Part shown: one piece after another, positions 1-25,935 of the stretch | Layout of the letters: every line of letters starts with the position of its first letter | Position numbering within the stretch: the first letter of the stretch is position 1 | Assembly: GCF_026213295.1 (NCBI RefSeq) | Contig: NC_079423.1 | Span: 14,491,472 to 14,555,471 of the forward strand | From: Gadus chalcogrammus | Taxonomy: Eukaryota > Chordata > Actinopteri > Gadiformes > Gadidae | DNA length: 64,000 bases | Direction of reading: 5' to 3' | Translations under genes and position numbers: made by a program | Notes under the pieces: generated by a model | Databases searched by the model: none | What the model saw: only the letters and a program-made list of their open reading frames with translations | Told to the model about the DNA's origin: nothing

Positions 1-2942
1 TCTTGAAATATCGGTGTGAAGATTTGCAATTGAGGAGTAAATCTACATTCATTGCAAGAGGAAATGTTAACAGTATTATAAGAAATGTTATCTGGGATTT
101 ATTGTTTTGGTTAGATTCATTATAGTCGGATCAAAGCTGAGTGAAATATACAATAAATATCAAATGTTTACTAGAAAATGCCATTCCTGAAGGAATTGCT
201 GTGTGAATCCTGGCCGTTGAAAGGCTGACGCTAAACTGGACTGCTGGCTTTAAATGGTTTGTGACATTTTAAGGGTTAATTTGAAAGTAAGTTTAAACAG
301 AGTTCAAACATTTAAAGTCTGAATGGTTAAGCTTAACAATATAAACATACAAACCATTGAAAATAGTTGACAAAAAGGTAAATAAAGTTCAACAAATGGC
401 TTAACATGAGTAGTACAGTTTGGACCTGGGCCTATAGCATGATTAAATACTAGTATTATAAGTAGTAGAGAAGTATGATAGTCCAATTATAAGTCTGATA
501 TAAGACTTATATCAGTCTCTACTTATAGTAGTTAATATTAGAATGATATTAACAAAGGTAAGACATGTATGGTTGCAGCTTGGGAATTTGTTTCCATCTA
601 GTTTGTAGAGTTAAGGTCAAAAAATGATAAGGCTTATGATGTATGAATCTGTGGAGTCTCAGCTTTCAGTTTAGCATTTAGAAAGATAACCCCATAACTT
701 GTACAAGTATAAAAGATATTGGAAATCTGTTTAGATCATCATAAGATCAAAATTATGTTGTTATGCTAAATGTTTGGTTTAAAGGTTGAAAATTGAGTTG
801 TGAAGTCTGAAGTCTGCCCAGTGACTTAAATTATAAAAAAAAAAAGTGGAATATTTAAACATATACAACTTTTATATTTATCAAAATGAAATTGTGTTTA
901 AAGAACAGTTGTAGCAGTAGACTCCAATACAAGCTGCCCAATTATTCAAATTTGAATGAAGTCTCCAGGCGGTAAACTGTGGAAGTAATTGTGGCACGAA
1001 TTTTGATGAACGCAATTTGTCAAAACCAAAATCATCTGTTCTAGTTCTAGCGTTAGCATCAGAAGCTCAGTAGTAGCTGTCACTTCCTGTACCAGAGAGG
1101 CAGGGAGGGCTTTGGTTTCACTGGGAGACGAGGTAATTGGATCCATCACGTGAGCCAGGAAAGGCCATGGATGTTTCCAGAAGCTTGGGGACGACTATAC
1201 CCTGATGCTGGCAAACTCTTGAAAAATAAACAGATACACCAGGAGCTAGGATTGGTCGTCAAGGGTGGCCCCCAGGTGTGGGAAATGTGAGCTTAGCTGG
1301 GGCTGACACACACACACGCGCACACTCACACACACACACGCACGCACGCGCGCGTACGTACAGCCATAGCGTTAGTGCTTTAGGGATGGTAGGCTAGTAA
1401 CGAGCATGAGCAAGAGGGTCTGATGACAACACAACCGAGGGTTCGGTTTCTGCTCTCTGGAGCAGAGAGAGAGAGGGAGGAAGGGATGGAAAACAGATAG
1501 GGAGGTCAGGGGAGCGAGGGACAAAGAAAAGTGACACCGGAAGAAAGAGTGAGCAGGAGGGTTAAAAAGTGGACAGGGAGAGAGTAGGCCTGCCAAACAA
1601 ACTCCAAACAGTTACAGGTACAGGTACAGTCTGCTTGTCGGGATGCAAGTGTGTGACGTTAGATTCTGAAAATAGTGCGATGGAAAAATCATCTTCAATC
1701 TCTACGTATTTATTTTACGCTAATACATTTGAGTAAAATAACTTAAGAAAACGGTTGTTCTTTTACTTAATGAATATGCTGCACTAGAAAACAATCAAAT
1801 AAGGTTAAAACGGTGTCTGAACAAAATAGTATTGGAATAGCTGGGGAGAAGGCAGTAAGGCTAGGTCTTACTGTGAAGAATGTAGGTCTTTCCATAGCCC
1901 TGGGGGCCGCAGCATGTGACTTACTGGCATGAACCACGACCAGGCTGAGTGTCTTTAGTGCTGTACCAGGGATATGATGTTGTGACGTTAAATGGAGACT
2001 GACTTCAAAGTAAGAGTTCCATTTTATTACTCAGAAGCTCCTGATTTTAGAGGAAGTATTTTCCCCAGGGGACCAGTGACGTCATATAAACCTGGGTGCG
2101 TCATTGGTTGTACTCATTACAAGACACTAAGTTAAGGGACCCTTACCATGCTGTATTGGTTATACACATCCAAGACAAGAAGTTAAGGGACCCTTAGCAT
2201 GACCCTTACCTCCATTTTGCAAAGGTGTATTTGTGTGTGTGTGTGTGTGTGCATGTAACATTCCCTTACGCTGCTCTGTAGACTTTAACAGGGTGTATTT
2301 ATAAAAGCCGTCCTCGCTCAGTGAATGTGTTTCCCTGGATGGAACAGTCATGGTGTGTTGGCCGGCTGGCTCTGCCTGGTCCCCCTCGTGACTCCTTTGG
2401 GGGGGTGGGGGGGGGGGGGGAAGCTGTGCAGCTCAAGGTCACTGTGTTAAGAGCTGACGGGTGACTCTATAGTTTAAGTGCAGAGTCACATCTTCCATCC
2501 CCTGCCCCCCCCCCCCCCCCCCCCTCCCATCCCTTTCTGCCTAAGGCAGGCCTGCTAGCAACAGAGATAAACATCCATTAACCTACATTCATATTTAGTA
2601 ATATCTCTCCCATGTCTCTCCCCCACTTACTCCTCTCCTCGCCTCACTTGTTCTTTCCTCTGTATCTCTTCTTTCTTTGTTTTTTCTCTTTTAATCTGTT
2701 TCCTTCTTCCTTCCTCTTCTTCCTTCACTTTATCTTTTTCTTTCTTCTCGTTTATTTGTCGGTCTCTTTCTTTCTCTTTCTCTTTATTTCTGTCTTTCTT
2801 TCTCTTTATTTCTCTCTCTTTCTTTCTCTTTCTCTTTATTTCTCTGTCTCTCTTTCTCTGCCTTTCTGTCTCTCTCTATACCTCTCTCCCTCTCTCTCTG
2901 TCTCTCTCTCTCTCTCTCCGTCTCTCCATCTCTGTCTCTCAG
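1..2942 (+). other. acap3 intron upstream of the PH exons; no exon recognised
   Basis: AT-rich sequence with scattered simple repeats: (CA)n at about 1306-1350, (TG)n at about 2230-2251, a G run near 2399-2420, a C run near 2504-2524, then a T/C-rich tract from 2610 to the acceptor at 2942. I looked for BAR-domain exons and saw none, so they should lie left of the window. Confidence 0.6.
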
Positions 2943-15872
<12,930 letters not shown>

Positions 15873-17600
15873 CCACCCCGTTGGCCTCCAACTGCAGTGG
15901 GGGGCTGCCACGCTCGCTGCGAGCCACACAGCACCGCGGTGTTCTGAAACCCCCCCCCCCCCCCCTCCTCCTCATCTTCATCGTCATTATCGTCATCGTC
16001 ATTATCGAAAGGCGACAGGTGGCTGGTCATCGTGTTTCTTCCTTCAGGCTCAAGGCTTCATGGCTTCAAGGATCCAACGCTTCAAGGCTTCAAGGCTACT
16101 GTGAAGAGTACCGGCGGTTCGCCTCATGGCGGTCCACACGGCTCGTGTAGTCCAGGAGGTCAGAGTGCCTACTTCCCCTCGGATCTTTATTTTTCTACTC
16201 TACTCTGTAAACGAATGGTACAGCGGCCGCAGCCTTTCAGGTGATCCGTCCGATGGGACTGACGCCAGGCGGTGTTCGGGACGGCCAGATTCCTCCAAGG
16301 CTCCCGCGTCGCAGCCACGGTCGAGGAGGGACGTTTGATTCCTGATGATCCACAGATGGCGTTTCCCAGGAACAATACGGACGATGGTGTTAGGATGAGT
16401 TTACCCTAGGTTAGATGGTTTGTGATATAATGATGAATGTGCCCAATAGACCGACGATTTGTCTTTGCTGAATCATTGCACTATGTAATAGAGTTGGCTG
16501 GAGAGGCACATAGAAAACCACATGCTGTATCATTTTTGACGCAGAGAGATGAATGGGCTTCTGGCCGGCATGTGTGTGGACCGGAGGAATTATATAACGT
16601 AGAGTGTTTGCACAAATCTGTGACAAATCGTCCAAAACCACTGATGTTTACCAACTGCCCCAGTGAGACTAGTCTGAAACAATGCGGTCATCATATCAAC
16701 GTTTTATTCATGGGTCTCATCTGTACTGTACAAAAAAAAAAGGAATCTCATCTTTTAAGTCATTTTATTCATCGCTTTTATATATTATACGCTTTAGTTG
16801 TTTTTCCAAATGTTTCACTGAACGATTTTCTATTTGTCTCTTTTCACACCTCCTCTGGTGATGGGGAAGCTTGTGGTAATGAAGCTGAGGTTGTGTTATC
16901 AAACCAAATGCTCTCTGTTATCGGAAGATGATTGCGCTCATTCAATAGAGACGTGGAATGAGATGCTCGTTTCGCGAGGGGAGCGATCCCGGACGCTGAT
17001 GGCCCTGTGTTGTATCCAGTACTTGCTCGAGGTACTGAAGTGGGTTCCTCCAACATACGCCTGGAAAGTATTGCTAAAAGCATATGGAAAAATGAATCAT
17101 TTCTGGGTGTTGACTTTCTGTACGGGAAGGGGTTTTCGTGGTGTGGAAAATCACGTGGCAGCTCAATAATCTCAAAGAAAACTAAAACGCTAAACCTGTG
17201 AAGGTTAGATTCTTCTATTTTTTGGGTAGTTGTGAGAATTATTTTATCCGACATGTGACCGAGTTGACACGCCGAACATATGTTTCGATCTAATGATTTA
17301 AAGCGTATCGTGACCAGCCTAACAGAATCTTCAGATAAACCCACATGGCAAATTATCTTTGGTTTGATTCCATTTATTTTGTAGGTTAAATATTTCTGTA
17401 CTTAATTTATAGAGCTTTCAATGTCTCGCCTTGTTTCAATGGCAGGAGTATGATTTTTGTGTGCAGTGAAGTTAATCTTCTTCCAGTGAATCCTGGGGTC
17501 AAGAAGATATTGTACAGTTTGTAGAGATGCTTTTGAGCACGTAGGAGAAGGGAGGAAAAAGCAGTGGTACTGGAATCATTAAAAAAAGGCTTTTGTAAAT
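15873..17600 (+). other. acap3: probable 3' UTR of the long acap3 form
   Basis: No gene seen. Starts right after the TAG at 15872, has a C run at about 15950-15965, a (TCNTCA)-type run after it, and at about 16046-16098 several copies of a GGCTTCAAGG-like 10-mer. Candidate ATTAAA signal at 17578. Confidence 0.45.
17578..17583 (+). terminator. acap3: candidate poly(A) signal for the long acap3 ending
   Basis: ATTAAA followed by an A run and a T/G-rich stretch, about 1.7 kb after the stop at 15872. The sequence in between has no gene and would be the 3' UTR. Confidence 0.3.
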
Positions 17601-19383
17601 GCTGTCCTCTGCATCAACCAGTATCTGTAGTTTATTTTGTATTGCCTGTCTGTCTATACCAATGCACATGTTTATCTCAACTGTAATATCTTAAGACTTT
17701 AATTCATATGCTTCCAATTATGAAGATTCGTTATAAACCCTGAATCTGTCTGTGTGTATTTTTGTTAGTATTGTGAACCTCTTAAACATATGGTTTCATT
17801 GGCAGCTGTGGTTTTATATAAACTATAATTGCAACTTAAATTTAAGACAAAGAATCGACTCATTCATTCAAAGTTTAATTAAAAGCTAATTTTGTCCATT
17901 CCCTGGATAACGGAATCAAAATCTGCCAACCAATGGCAGCCAGAACATTTACCAATGTTCTGGCTGCACCATTCATTGTTGGATTTTCTTGCAAAACATT
18001 TAAAGATGCTGGCAAACCCAGTCCAATTTTATTGGCCAATAGATAATAAACAATGGCCATTTTATGACCCACGCTTCCCAATAAATGGGCTAATTGGTGT
18101 CAATATATCAGTTTATGAGTTTTAAGATTAAGAGACACTTATCCCTACTGTGCACACGAGCATTTAAAATATTACTTGTGACGAGTTCATTTGTGGTGAA
18201 GCATTCAAGCACATATGTTTATGTCAGCTGTTAAATCTTCCAGTTTTTTCTCTCTTATATTGAACTAGACCTGGTACACAAAAGGAATTATTAGGCTTCT
18301 GGTAGAGGCCTGTTACCTTAGTTAAAAAGTTAAGCTCTGTCATACTTGACTCTTTGGTCTTTTCTAAACCAAAGGTTTATACTCCAGAAAATATTCCATT
18401 ATCTTATTAATAAGCCAAACCTTCTGCTATTTAATATGGAATACAATGGATTAACTATAATAAATTATGAAATATTTGATTTATGTAGTGCAAAAACAAA
18501 ATTCCATTTAAATTGAGAAAAATAGAAATAGTTATACAGTTCATGAACTATAAAATCATGTTTTTGGCTAACCCATGACACATCAAGTATGCACCTTCCA
18601 AGACCCAAGTGGAAAAAGAAAATATGGAAATATTCCCGTGTGAATAACTTGAATGTGACTTTCATTTGGCAGGTATTTTATGCTTTATTTATGTCCTGTC
18701 TACCTCGGCGCTATCAGGATTAAGAGTTCTACTCCCTCAGGGCCACCCATACTTATGTATGCACTTACGCACAGTTTTATAAGACAATGCGGATAAAAGC
18801 ATCCTATATAATCTAATTGACAGAAAGATTGTATTGTAACGTTGATGTATATGTTGCATATTGCTTAAAATATTAAGAATAACATCAAGTTGTTTTAAAA
18901 TACATAGGTATGCTATATTCATACAAATAACTACACACGTAAACTTGATGATTATTGTAAATATTTGATGCTAACATAACCGACTAGGCGTCATCTTTCG
19001 AGGCCTGCCTATTCACAAAAAAGAGCCCTGAAGCTAGACCTCAGTCGAGGGAACGCAGGCATAGCTTTCAACCCAACGCACGTCAACGTGTCAAGCGGCG
19101 ATACCATGGCTCAAGGGGCCCCCGGGTACCGGCCACCGGGCTTGTTCCAGGAAGTCTGTGGTCCGCTCCCCTGTAGAGAAACGGAGGATCGCAGCTGGAG
19201 AGGTTTTCCTCAATAAAAACGCTATGTGCAGAAAACAGTGAGAGGCCGCGGTCCATTAAGGAGCGGCGCTCTGGACCGCAGCATCCAACTGCCGCCACGG
19301 AACACTGCGCCTGCCAGCGGCTCCAGACTGCAGCCGCCGCGCCGATCAGAGCGCTCTCCGCGTCGCGTTGAGGAAGACATGCT
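17601..19383. other. intergenic
   Basis: AT-rich DNA without a supportable gene. Contains the hairpin at 17936-17967. A weak SINE-tail-like string (GGATAAAAGCATC) lies near 18791. The stretch 19083-19380 is GC-rich without recognisable coding. Confidence 0.5.
17936..17967. repeat. perfect 14-bp inverted repeat with 4-base loop
   Basis: GCAGCCAGAACATT, loop TACC, then AATGTTCTGGCTGC. Imperfect pairing extends outward about 15-20 bases on each side, so it may be the core of a small palindromic element. Confidence 0.85.
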
Positions 19384-20395
19384 CGTAACACTGTTGTTTT
19401 TTATTGGTCGTCATGAAAAAAAACATAAGGGGTAACACTGTTGTTTTTTATTGGTCGTCATGAAAAAAAACCTAAGGGGTAACACTGTTGTTTTTTATTG
19501 GTCGTCATGAAAAAAAACATAAGGGGGAACACTGTCGTTTTTTATTGGTCGTCATGAAAAAAAACATAAGGGGTAAGACTGCTGTTTTTTATTGGTCGTC
19601 ATGAAATAAACATAAGGGGTAACACTGTCGATATTTATCAAATAAAACATAGGGGGTAACACTTTTGTTTTCCTTTGGTCGTCATGAAAAAAACCACAAG
19701 GGGTAACACTGTCGTTTTTTATTGGTCGTCATGAAAAAAAACGACAGTGTTACCCCTTGTTTTTTTCTTGATGACTGATAAAAAACGACAGTGTTACCCC
19801 TTATGTTTTTTTTCATGACGACCAATAAAAAACAACAGTGTTACCCCTTATGTTTCCTTTCATGACGACCAATAAAAAACAACAGTGTTACCCCTTATGC
19901 TTTTTTTCATGACGACCAAAGAAAAACGACAGTGTTACCCCTTATGTTTCATTTGATAAAAACGACAGTGTTACCCCTCATGTTTCATTTGATAAAAACG
20001 ACAGTGTTACCCTTTGTTTTTTTTCATCAACTACAACACTGTTGTTTTTTATTGGTCGTCATGAATAAAAACATAAGGGGTAACACTGTTGTTTTTTATT
20101 GGTCGTCATGAATAAAAACATATGGGGTAACACTGTTCCTTTTTTTATTGGTCGTCATGAAAAAATACATAAGGGGTAACACTGTTGTTTTTTATTGGTC
20201 GTCATGAATAAAAACATATGGGGTAACACTGTTCCTTTTTTTATTGGTCGTCATGAAAAAAACACAAGGGGTAACACTGTTGTTTTTATCAAATGAAACG
20301 TAAAAAAACCTGTCGTTTTTTGTCTGTGGTCATGAAAAACCCATAAGGGGTAACACTGTTGAAAAGTATCGAATAAAGCATAGGGGGTAACTCAA
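19384..20395. repeat. 47-bp satellite in direct/inverted/direct blocks
   Basis: The unit is about 47 bp and contains GGGGTAACACTG, TTTTTTATTGGTCGTCATGA and an A run. It repeats in the plus sense from 19384 to about 19740, in the reverse complement from about 19740 to 20030, and in the plus sense again to about 20395. A few units are shortened (TATCAAATAAAACATAGGGG form). The junction near 19740 is palindromic. No coding capacity. Confidence 0.93.
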
Positions 20396-20778
20396 TTTAA
20401 TTGACCTCTTGTTTCAATTTAAATAATTAATATACCTATATATTATATATTCATATTCATATTAATAAATTATGAAGTAAATCCAAGAAGGCAGTACAAT
20501 ATATGTGTACGTTACTCGTTTTAGTTCAGCCGTTGTAGTTCCGGCAGGGATGGATGTCTGCTGGCAAATGTACCCCCCCCACAACAGCAAAGTTGCTCAA
20601 TTGTTCTCAAAAAGCGCCGAAATATGGCGCAAACCCACCTGCAGCCCTCCATGTCATGTTAGAGAGCTGGGAACCGGCTGATAACTTTGAGACACTTCCG
20701 ATGGAAGAAGAGAAAAGCTACACTCCACCCGGTGGATCTGGAAGGAGCTAGCTGGGCTTAAAACACCCGAGCAGCTAG

Positions 20779-20823
20779 GGGGGGTGGTGGTGGTGGTGGT
20801 GGTGGTGGTGGTGGTGGTGGTGG
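20779..20823 (+). repeat. (GGT)n trinucleotide repeat
   Basis: About 15 uninterrupted GGT units in intergenic DNA. Confidence 0.95.
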
Positions 20824-21042
20824 TAGCCGTGCTGCTCGCACAAGGGGCTCTGGTTTCTCCTTCTGGAACCGGCATTGTGTGTGAAATCCAAACTGTTTGG
20901 CTCTGAATGCACATGATGAATGAAGAGAGGCACTGGCTCTCGTGTTGTCCGCATTCTTCCTCCGCACCTCATTCTGACTCAACGCTCCAAGGATTGGGAG
21001 TCAGTGTGTTAAAATGGTGTCATCCTCTTCCCCCAAAACACG

Positions 21043-21043
<1 letters not shown>

Positions 21044-21072
<29 letters not shown>
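21044..21072 (+). repeat. (AC)n microsatellite
   Basis: About 14 AC units. Confidence 0.95.
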
Positions 21073-21073
<1 letters not shown>

Positions 21074-24000
21074 CAGTCTTGATCTTCATTCCATGTCTGG
21101 TATTTACGTCATCGCGGCTTCCCTAGAATGGGCCGGTGTTGAAAGCCGTCCGCCTTCAAGGAGAGAACGTTTATGTTTTGAGGAGCGAAGCTCTCCCCGG
21201 AGATAGGTCTCCCCCCCATCCAGAACCAGGTCTGCTCTCCAGCTGTTCCTGGACTCACGGAACACAGAGCCTTGTTCTAGGGACAGCTGTGGAACAGTGA
21301 GGCTGGAACGGCAGCGTTTCTGTTGGACAGCACTTTAGTTTAATACTCCATTGATCACTGATTTCTGTTTCTGGCCTTTCGTTGCATAAGGGTCAGTTAC
21401 TGTACATGGCCGGCAGGGAGTTAGGAAGGTTCTTTGAAGAGAAATCATGATTTCTGGTGTTGCTTTCAGGCCTAATTAAAGAACAAGTAGTTCTTGCACA
21501 AGAGCGCTTAGGACAAGGAAGGAGATATACCTTATTGTTCATTGTTGAAGTTCTGTCTTGTGCTGAACATGTCACCTCTAAGCAACCTACAAGCAACCTC
21601 TAAGCAACCAAGCTGCTTGTTTGTCTCTGTGAACCACTAGGCCAGACTGCTTGCCCTCACTCTATCTCGCTCAGCTGCCCCGTTCACTGACGACTCTCTC
21701 ACTCCCCCTCACTTGAATTCAACCACTCTGACAGAGGGCTTCAAGGAGATGACCATTCATCGGAGGAAAGGAGCCTAGTCAGGGGGTTTGAATAGGGTTC
21801 TAAATCTTAGCGTGCAAATTCTACATGTCCAGGGCTAGGGGCTAGCGATGGACGCCAGTGATTGCAGAGGGAGACAGGTGTGCAGCAGCCCTCTCCAACG
21901 CATGCTTCAGGCCCTCACTGTTGTCGTTCTCTCTAGTTGTAGAGCAGCTCGTGATGGTGAACGTCGGTCCACACACCGAGGACTGTGTTGACTGCAGCGG
22001 GGGGGCCGGGTGGCTCGACACGCTCAGTCCATGCTGCTCCTTAACAATACTGTATGTCTGCTGTTGCTGAGGGGCTAAGCTACGTCCCTGACTGTAGAAC
22101 ATCCTCGTTCTTCCCCTCTCCCTGTCCCCTCTCCCTGTAGGCTGCAGCCCCAGCGCTCCTGAGAAAGAGCTGCTGCTTATGTTTCAGAGGACGACCGCAA
22201 TCAGAGCTAATCCCAGCCCACCGAACATGGGTGAGCGACCTTGCGTGTGAGCAGCCAATCTTCATTCAAATTCAAGCCAATTTACCCGACCAAAGAGTTG
22301 TGTTTCTCAATAACACGGACTTCCCCTTCAACAAACCAACGTGTTAAACAAAACCTACATCCAAAATATGTTACTGTACATTCACCCGCCAGATTCACAA
22401 CTCGAAAATGATGAGGCTGACCAAACCTTGGAGAATAATGAATCATCCTTCCAAAAAACAACGGATATTACCGTGTTTAGTAAGAGCATGAGTAAATTTT
22501 GCAGATCCTTGAGGAAACGTTTTGCCCACCAGCTTTTTGAAACCAAGCATGATTTCAAAAGGAGCAACACTCACCTCATACATACCTTCTTGGTATTCAT
22601 ATTCAAAACAAGAGTATGGACCAGGCTGTTCCCGTAAGCCTCAAATGTCTGGCCAACCATCTGAGCAATGGTGGAATGTATGTTATGTCTTAAGAGCCAC
22701 TTCACCACCTTGTCCAAACACTATCGTCTTTTTGTGCGTTCCATCCATGAAAACATTAATGTTTGAATGTTTAATGAGGTATATGCTTGAAATCTGCCTT
22801 TGGGAAGACTTTATTTTGCTTTGAATATAAAGTAAATAGCCTCCCACTTGGGAGGTCCTCTATCTTTTGGGGAGGCTGGGGAATAGCAAGAAACACATGA
22901 CGGTCCGAAAGAAAGCGGGCCCAAAAAGCACAATTACCCTGTCTCTGTGTCATGTGAACTCCAGTCAAGGGAAGGAGCTCTGGCCCGGGCCAGAGCTCCA
23001 TCACGACCCTGCAAACACATCACTCGATGGTCCATAACCCTCGACTGAAAGGGATAAAAAACAGTCTGGGGCAGACAGTCCGGACAGCCTGCCCTGGTCA
23101 ACATCAGCCTGGATCGTCTGGCCTGTTTGCTGCTCAAGCACAACATCAACAGAGCGGCTGAACCGCGGTTCTTTCATCGACGCTAACTCGCTCTTTGTTG
23201 GTTCCATAGACCACACGGGCAACGGCACACACGGAACCGTTCTCCATCTGTCAGCCCGCACCTTCAACACCGCCACCTCAGCCCCCATCCCCCCCCCCCC
23301 CCCCCATACCACCTTCCACTTTTTCCCCCTATAAACTGACCCGCTGGTTCACTGACAGACGGTGAGGGAACCAGTCCAGCGCCGGTGTGAAGCTGTCAGT
23401 GTGCCTCTCTGGACAAACAAGAGGGATCTTTTTTTTTGGTTTTCGCCTTGTATGGATATGTAGATCCCAAACGATTAGGGTTATGGGGGGCTGACTACTT
23501 GGTTTGTGACTTCCTAAAAAGCAGAAGTTGAACAGAGCATCACAAAGGTCAACCCAGTTCTGCTCCTGTAACAACAGCCGATGTAGTCACGTAGAAGTAT
23601 TCTCAGTCAACTCATCCTAGACTCTAATGAGCATAATGTAAATAAAAATAAATAGACCCGTTTAAAGTAGCTTGAACTTGTCACTTAACAATGCTAATTG
23701 GCTAAATATACTCCAGAATAACAAGACATGTTGAATCAATAAATAATTATAGATAATAATGTCAACAGTAGTACTGTTAACCAGCCTGCTTTTGAATAAA
23801 CTGGAAAAGAGCATGTTCAACAAAGCATCCCAAGAACCAAAAAATTATAGCGTTTTTTTCCCTAAGATTAATTTACTTAGAAAGTTACAAACAACTTATA
23901 TTCACCAAAATATATTTGAAGAATCCTCATATATCTTCTTAGATCAATTCTCATGAAAGAATGTAAGACAAAACGGGATTCTTGAAAAACTAAATCATAC

Positions 24001-25119
24001 ATTTCTCCTTGATTTGATTCAGCCTTTAATGAGTTGTATCTTTAGTTCTGATTGGTCTAGGCTGCTACACGCTATTATGGCTCCTGATTAAGTCTTGGCC
24101 CAAAAGTGGTACTGCTTAAAAAAAAAAGTAGGTGAGAATGTAATAAAACCACCTCCTTAAAAATACACTTTTGAATAAGATGAATGAAAAAAAAAAAGAA
24201 GTAAAAATTGTCTTGGGAAAAAACGTACATTCTTATGGACTTATGATTCAGAAGCTACACACGCAGCTAACAACGAGCCAAGACCGCGGGCCCATCGAGG
24301 TCGCCGCTGAATTAGGACGTACGGGAAGTTAAATCAGGCTTTTGGTCAATCTCTCATCTCGCTCTGACAGAAAGAAGCATTACGAACTGTGCGGGGGCTG
24401 GGGGGTGGGAGCGGGGACACTGGAACTAAACATCTCGTCCTGCCAAAAGGGTTCGCTCTGTATGTGTGGATGGCCGGGACTGGGCGACACGTGTGAGCAC
24501 AGTTACGGCAAGGGTAGGAAAGTACTCAGGACGGTTGTCTGCAGCGTTGACACTGGCACATTTTATAGACCCCCACTACAGTATAGAGGGGCTGATGCAG
24601 ACTAAAAGTTCCCCATGAGCCCACTTGAGCGATCCATTCAGCTCCACTGGATGTGATATTCAGCTGGTGAGAGGTAATCATGAATGATGGGCTGACATCA
24701 ACATGCACTTCAGCGCAGTGTAAGCCAACGCATCCTCTTCTTCAGCGCATTCCCAGCCCATCTGCTCCACCGTGAAGAAAGGTTGAGGAATGTTGAAGAG
24801 GTTTGCAGGGGAAATATCTTGTTTTACATTCTTCCATGACTAATATTGGGCGAGGGAAGACTTGTGAGCCATAATGTACATAATATTTGATGAATGGGGA
24901 GGAGACGTTACCAAATGGCACAGTAGATTACCAGATTTATACTCGGATAAAAATATCCTCACATTCAGAGAACCTTTTTTTTCCAGGAACAATATGAACC
25001 AATTAAAAAAAACTAGGTCTGAGCTTAATGCACAGATCTAAGTGCAGTTATTTACCTTGACTATTTAGAATTGAAGACCGTACTCATGAACATACTGTAT
25101 GTTGGCCCCTGAAGAGAAA

Positions 25120-25210
25120 GTGGTGATGATCTCATTGACGAAGCGCTGAAGCTTCTATTCAGTATACGGTTCTGGGTTCAAACCTGACAGTGGCCTGTAC
25201 CAGTAGATAG
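25120..25210 (+). repeat. possible tRNA-derived SINE head
   Basis: A region with tRNA-like spacing: GATCTCATTGACGAAGCGC followed about 40 bases later by a perfect B box, GGTTCAAACC. No foldable acceptor stem was seen. A tail rich in T follows. Confidence 0.3.
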
Positions 25211-25689
25211 AAACGTTTTTTTGTTTAATTTATTTTTTGAAAGGGTATAAAAAGGAATGGTCCTTGGTCAATCTTTGGTTTAGTGGCTTCTCGTTCTAGG
25301 CAACCTACTCTCATCAGGTTGAATTGACATGATGGCTAGAGGACTAGTGAGTCTACCTTCCACCACAACAGGTATGGTGTCTTATGAATAGTCTGGGTGT
25401 ACTCGCAGGACTATGCTGAGGTTTGGGCTAATCTTTGAATTTAGTGCAAGTTAACACTTGGAAGGAGCAATGCATTTTGTAACATGAACCTATGAATGCC
25501 ATGTAATCAACCCCAGTTTAGTAAGAGTAAAGCACTGGTTCTAGGCGACAATTCAGTTGCATTTTAGTTTGAAACAAGATGCTGAGTAACCAACAGGCAA
25601 ACTTATACCATCTACAACTGATTAATCATATGCTTCTATCCACCTCGATGTAAGAAGGGTTAATAAACAAAAAACACGGAAATCTCCAA

Positions 25690-25935
25690 TAAAGATATTT
25701 TTTATTGCAGAGACAGAAAATTAAACCATTTTTGCGCAACATAATGTAAAATGTTCCCTGCCCGACTAAGCAGAACAGGACAAAGAAGGAACGTGTAAAA
25801 GAGGAGAAAATGTTGGTGGTGGTGGTGGTGGTGGCGGGAGAGGTATGGAGGAACGATGACCCGAGGGGAACAGAGAGGGGGGGGTAGGGGTACACATGCT
25901 GGGCTCTTCCGTCATCTGACACATAGGAACACCAC
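25690..25935 (-). other. candidate minus-strand terminal exon with poly(A) signal
   Basis: On the minus strand, a strong acceptor (TTTTCCTCTGTGTTTCTCAG) at 25936 is followed by about 235 nt and then AATAAA (25701-25706). It could be a 3' UTR exon of an alternative psmd1 transcript or the end of a non-coding RNA or unrecognised gene. No known protein is encoded. One reading frame runs through a (CCA)n run (plus-strand GGT at about 25813-25833). Confidence 0.25.

Larger units (their letters stand above)
20396..25690. other. intergenic
   Basis: No gene recognised. Holds (GGT)n at about 20779-20823, (AC)n at 21044-21072, a C run near 23289-23305 and scattered A runs. A B-box-like GGTTCAAACC lies at about 25187-25197. 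Confidence 0.5.

Noticed and set aside
19384..20395. CRISPR-like array
   Set aside because: The 47-bp units are contiguous with no unique spacers, the block is partly inverted, and the DNA is vertebrate.
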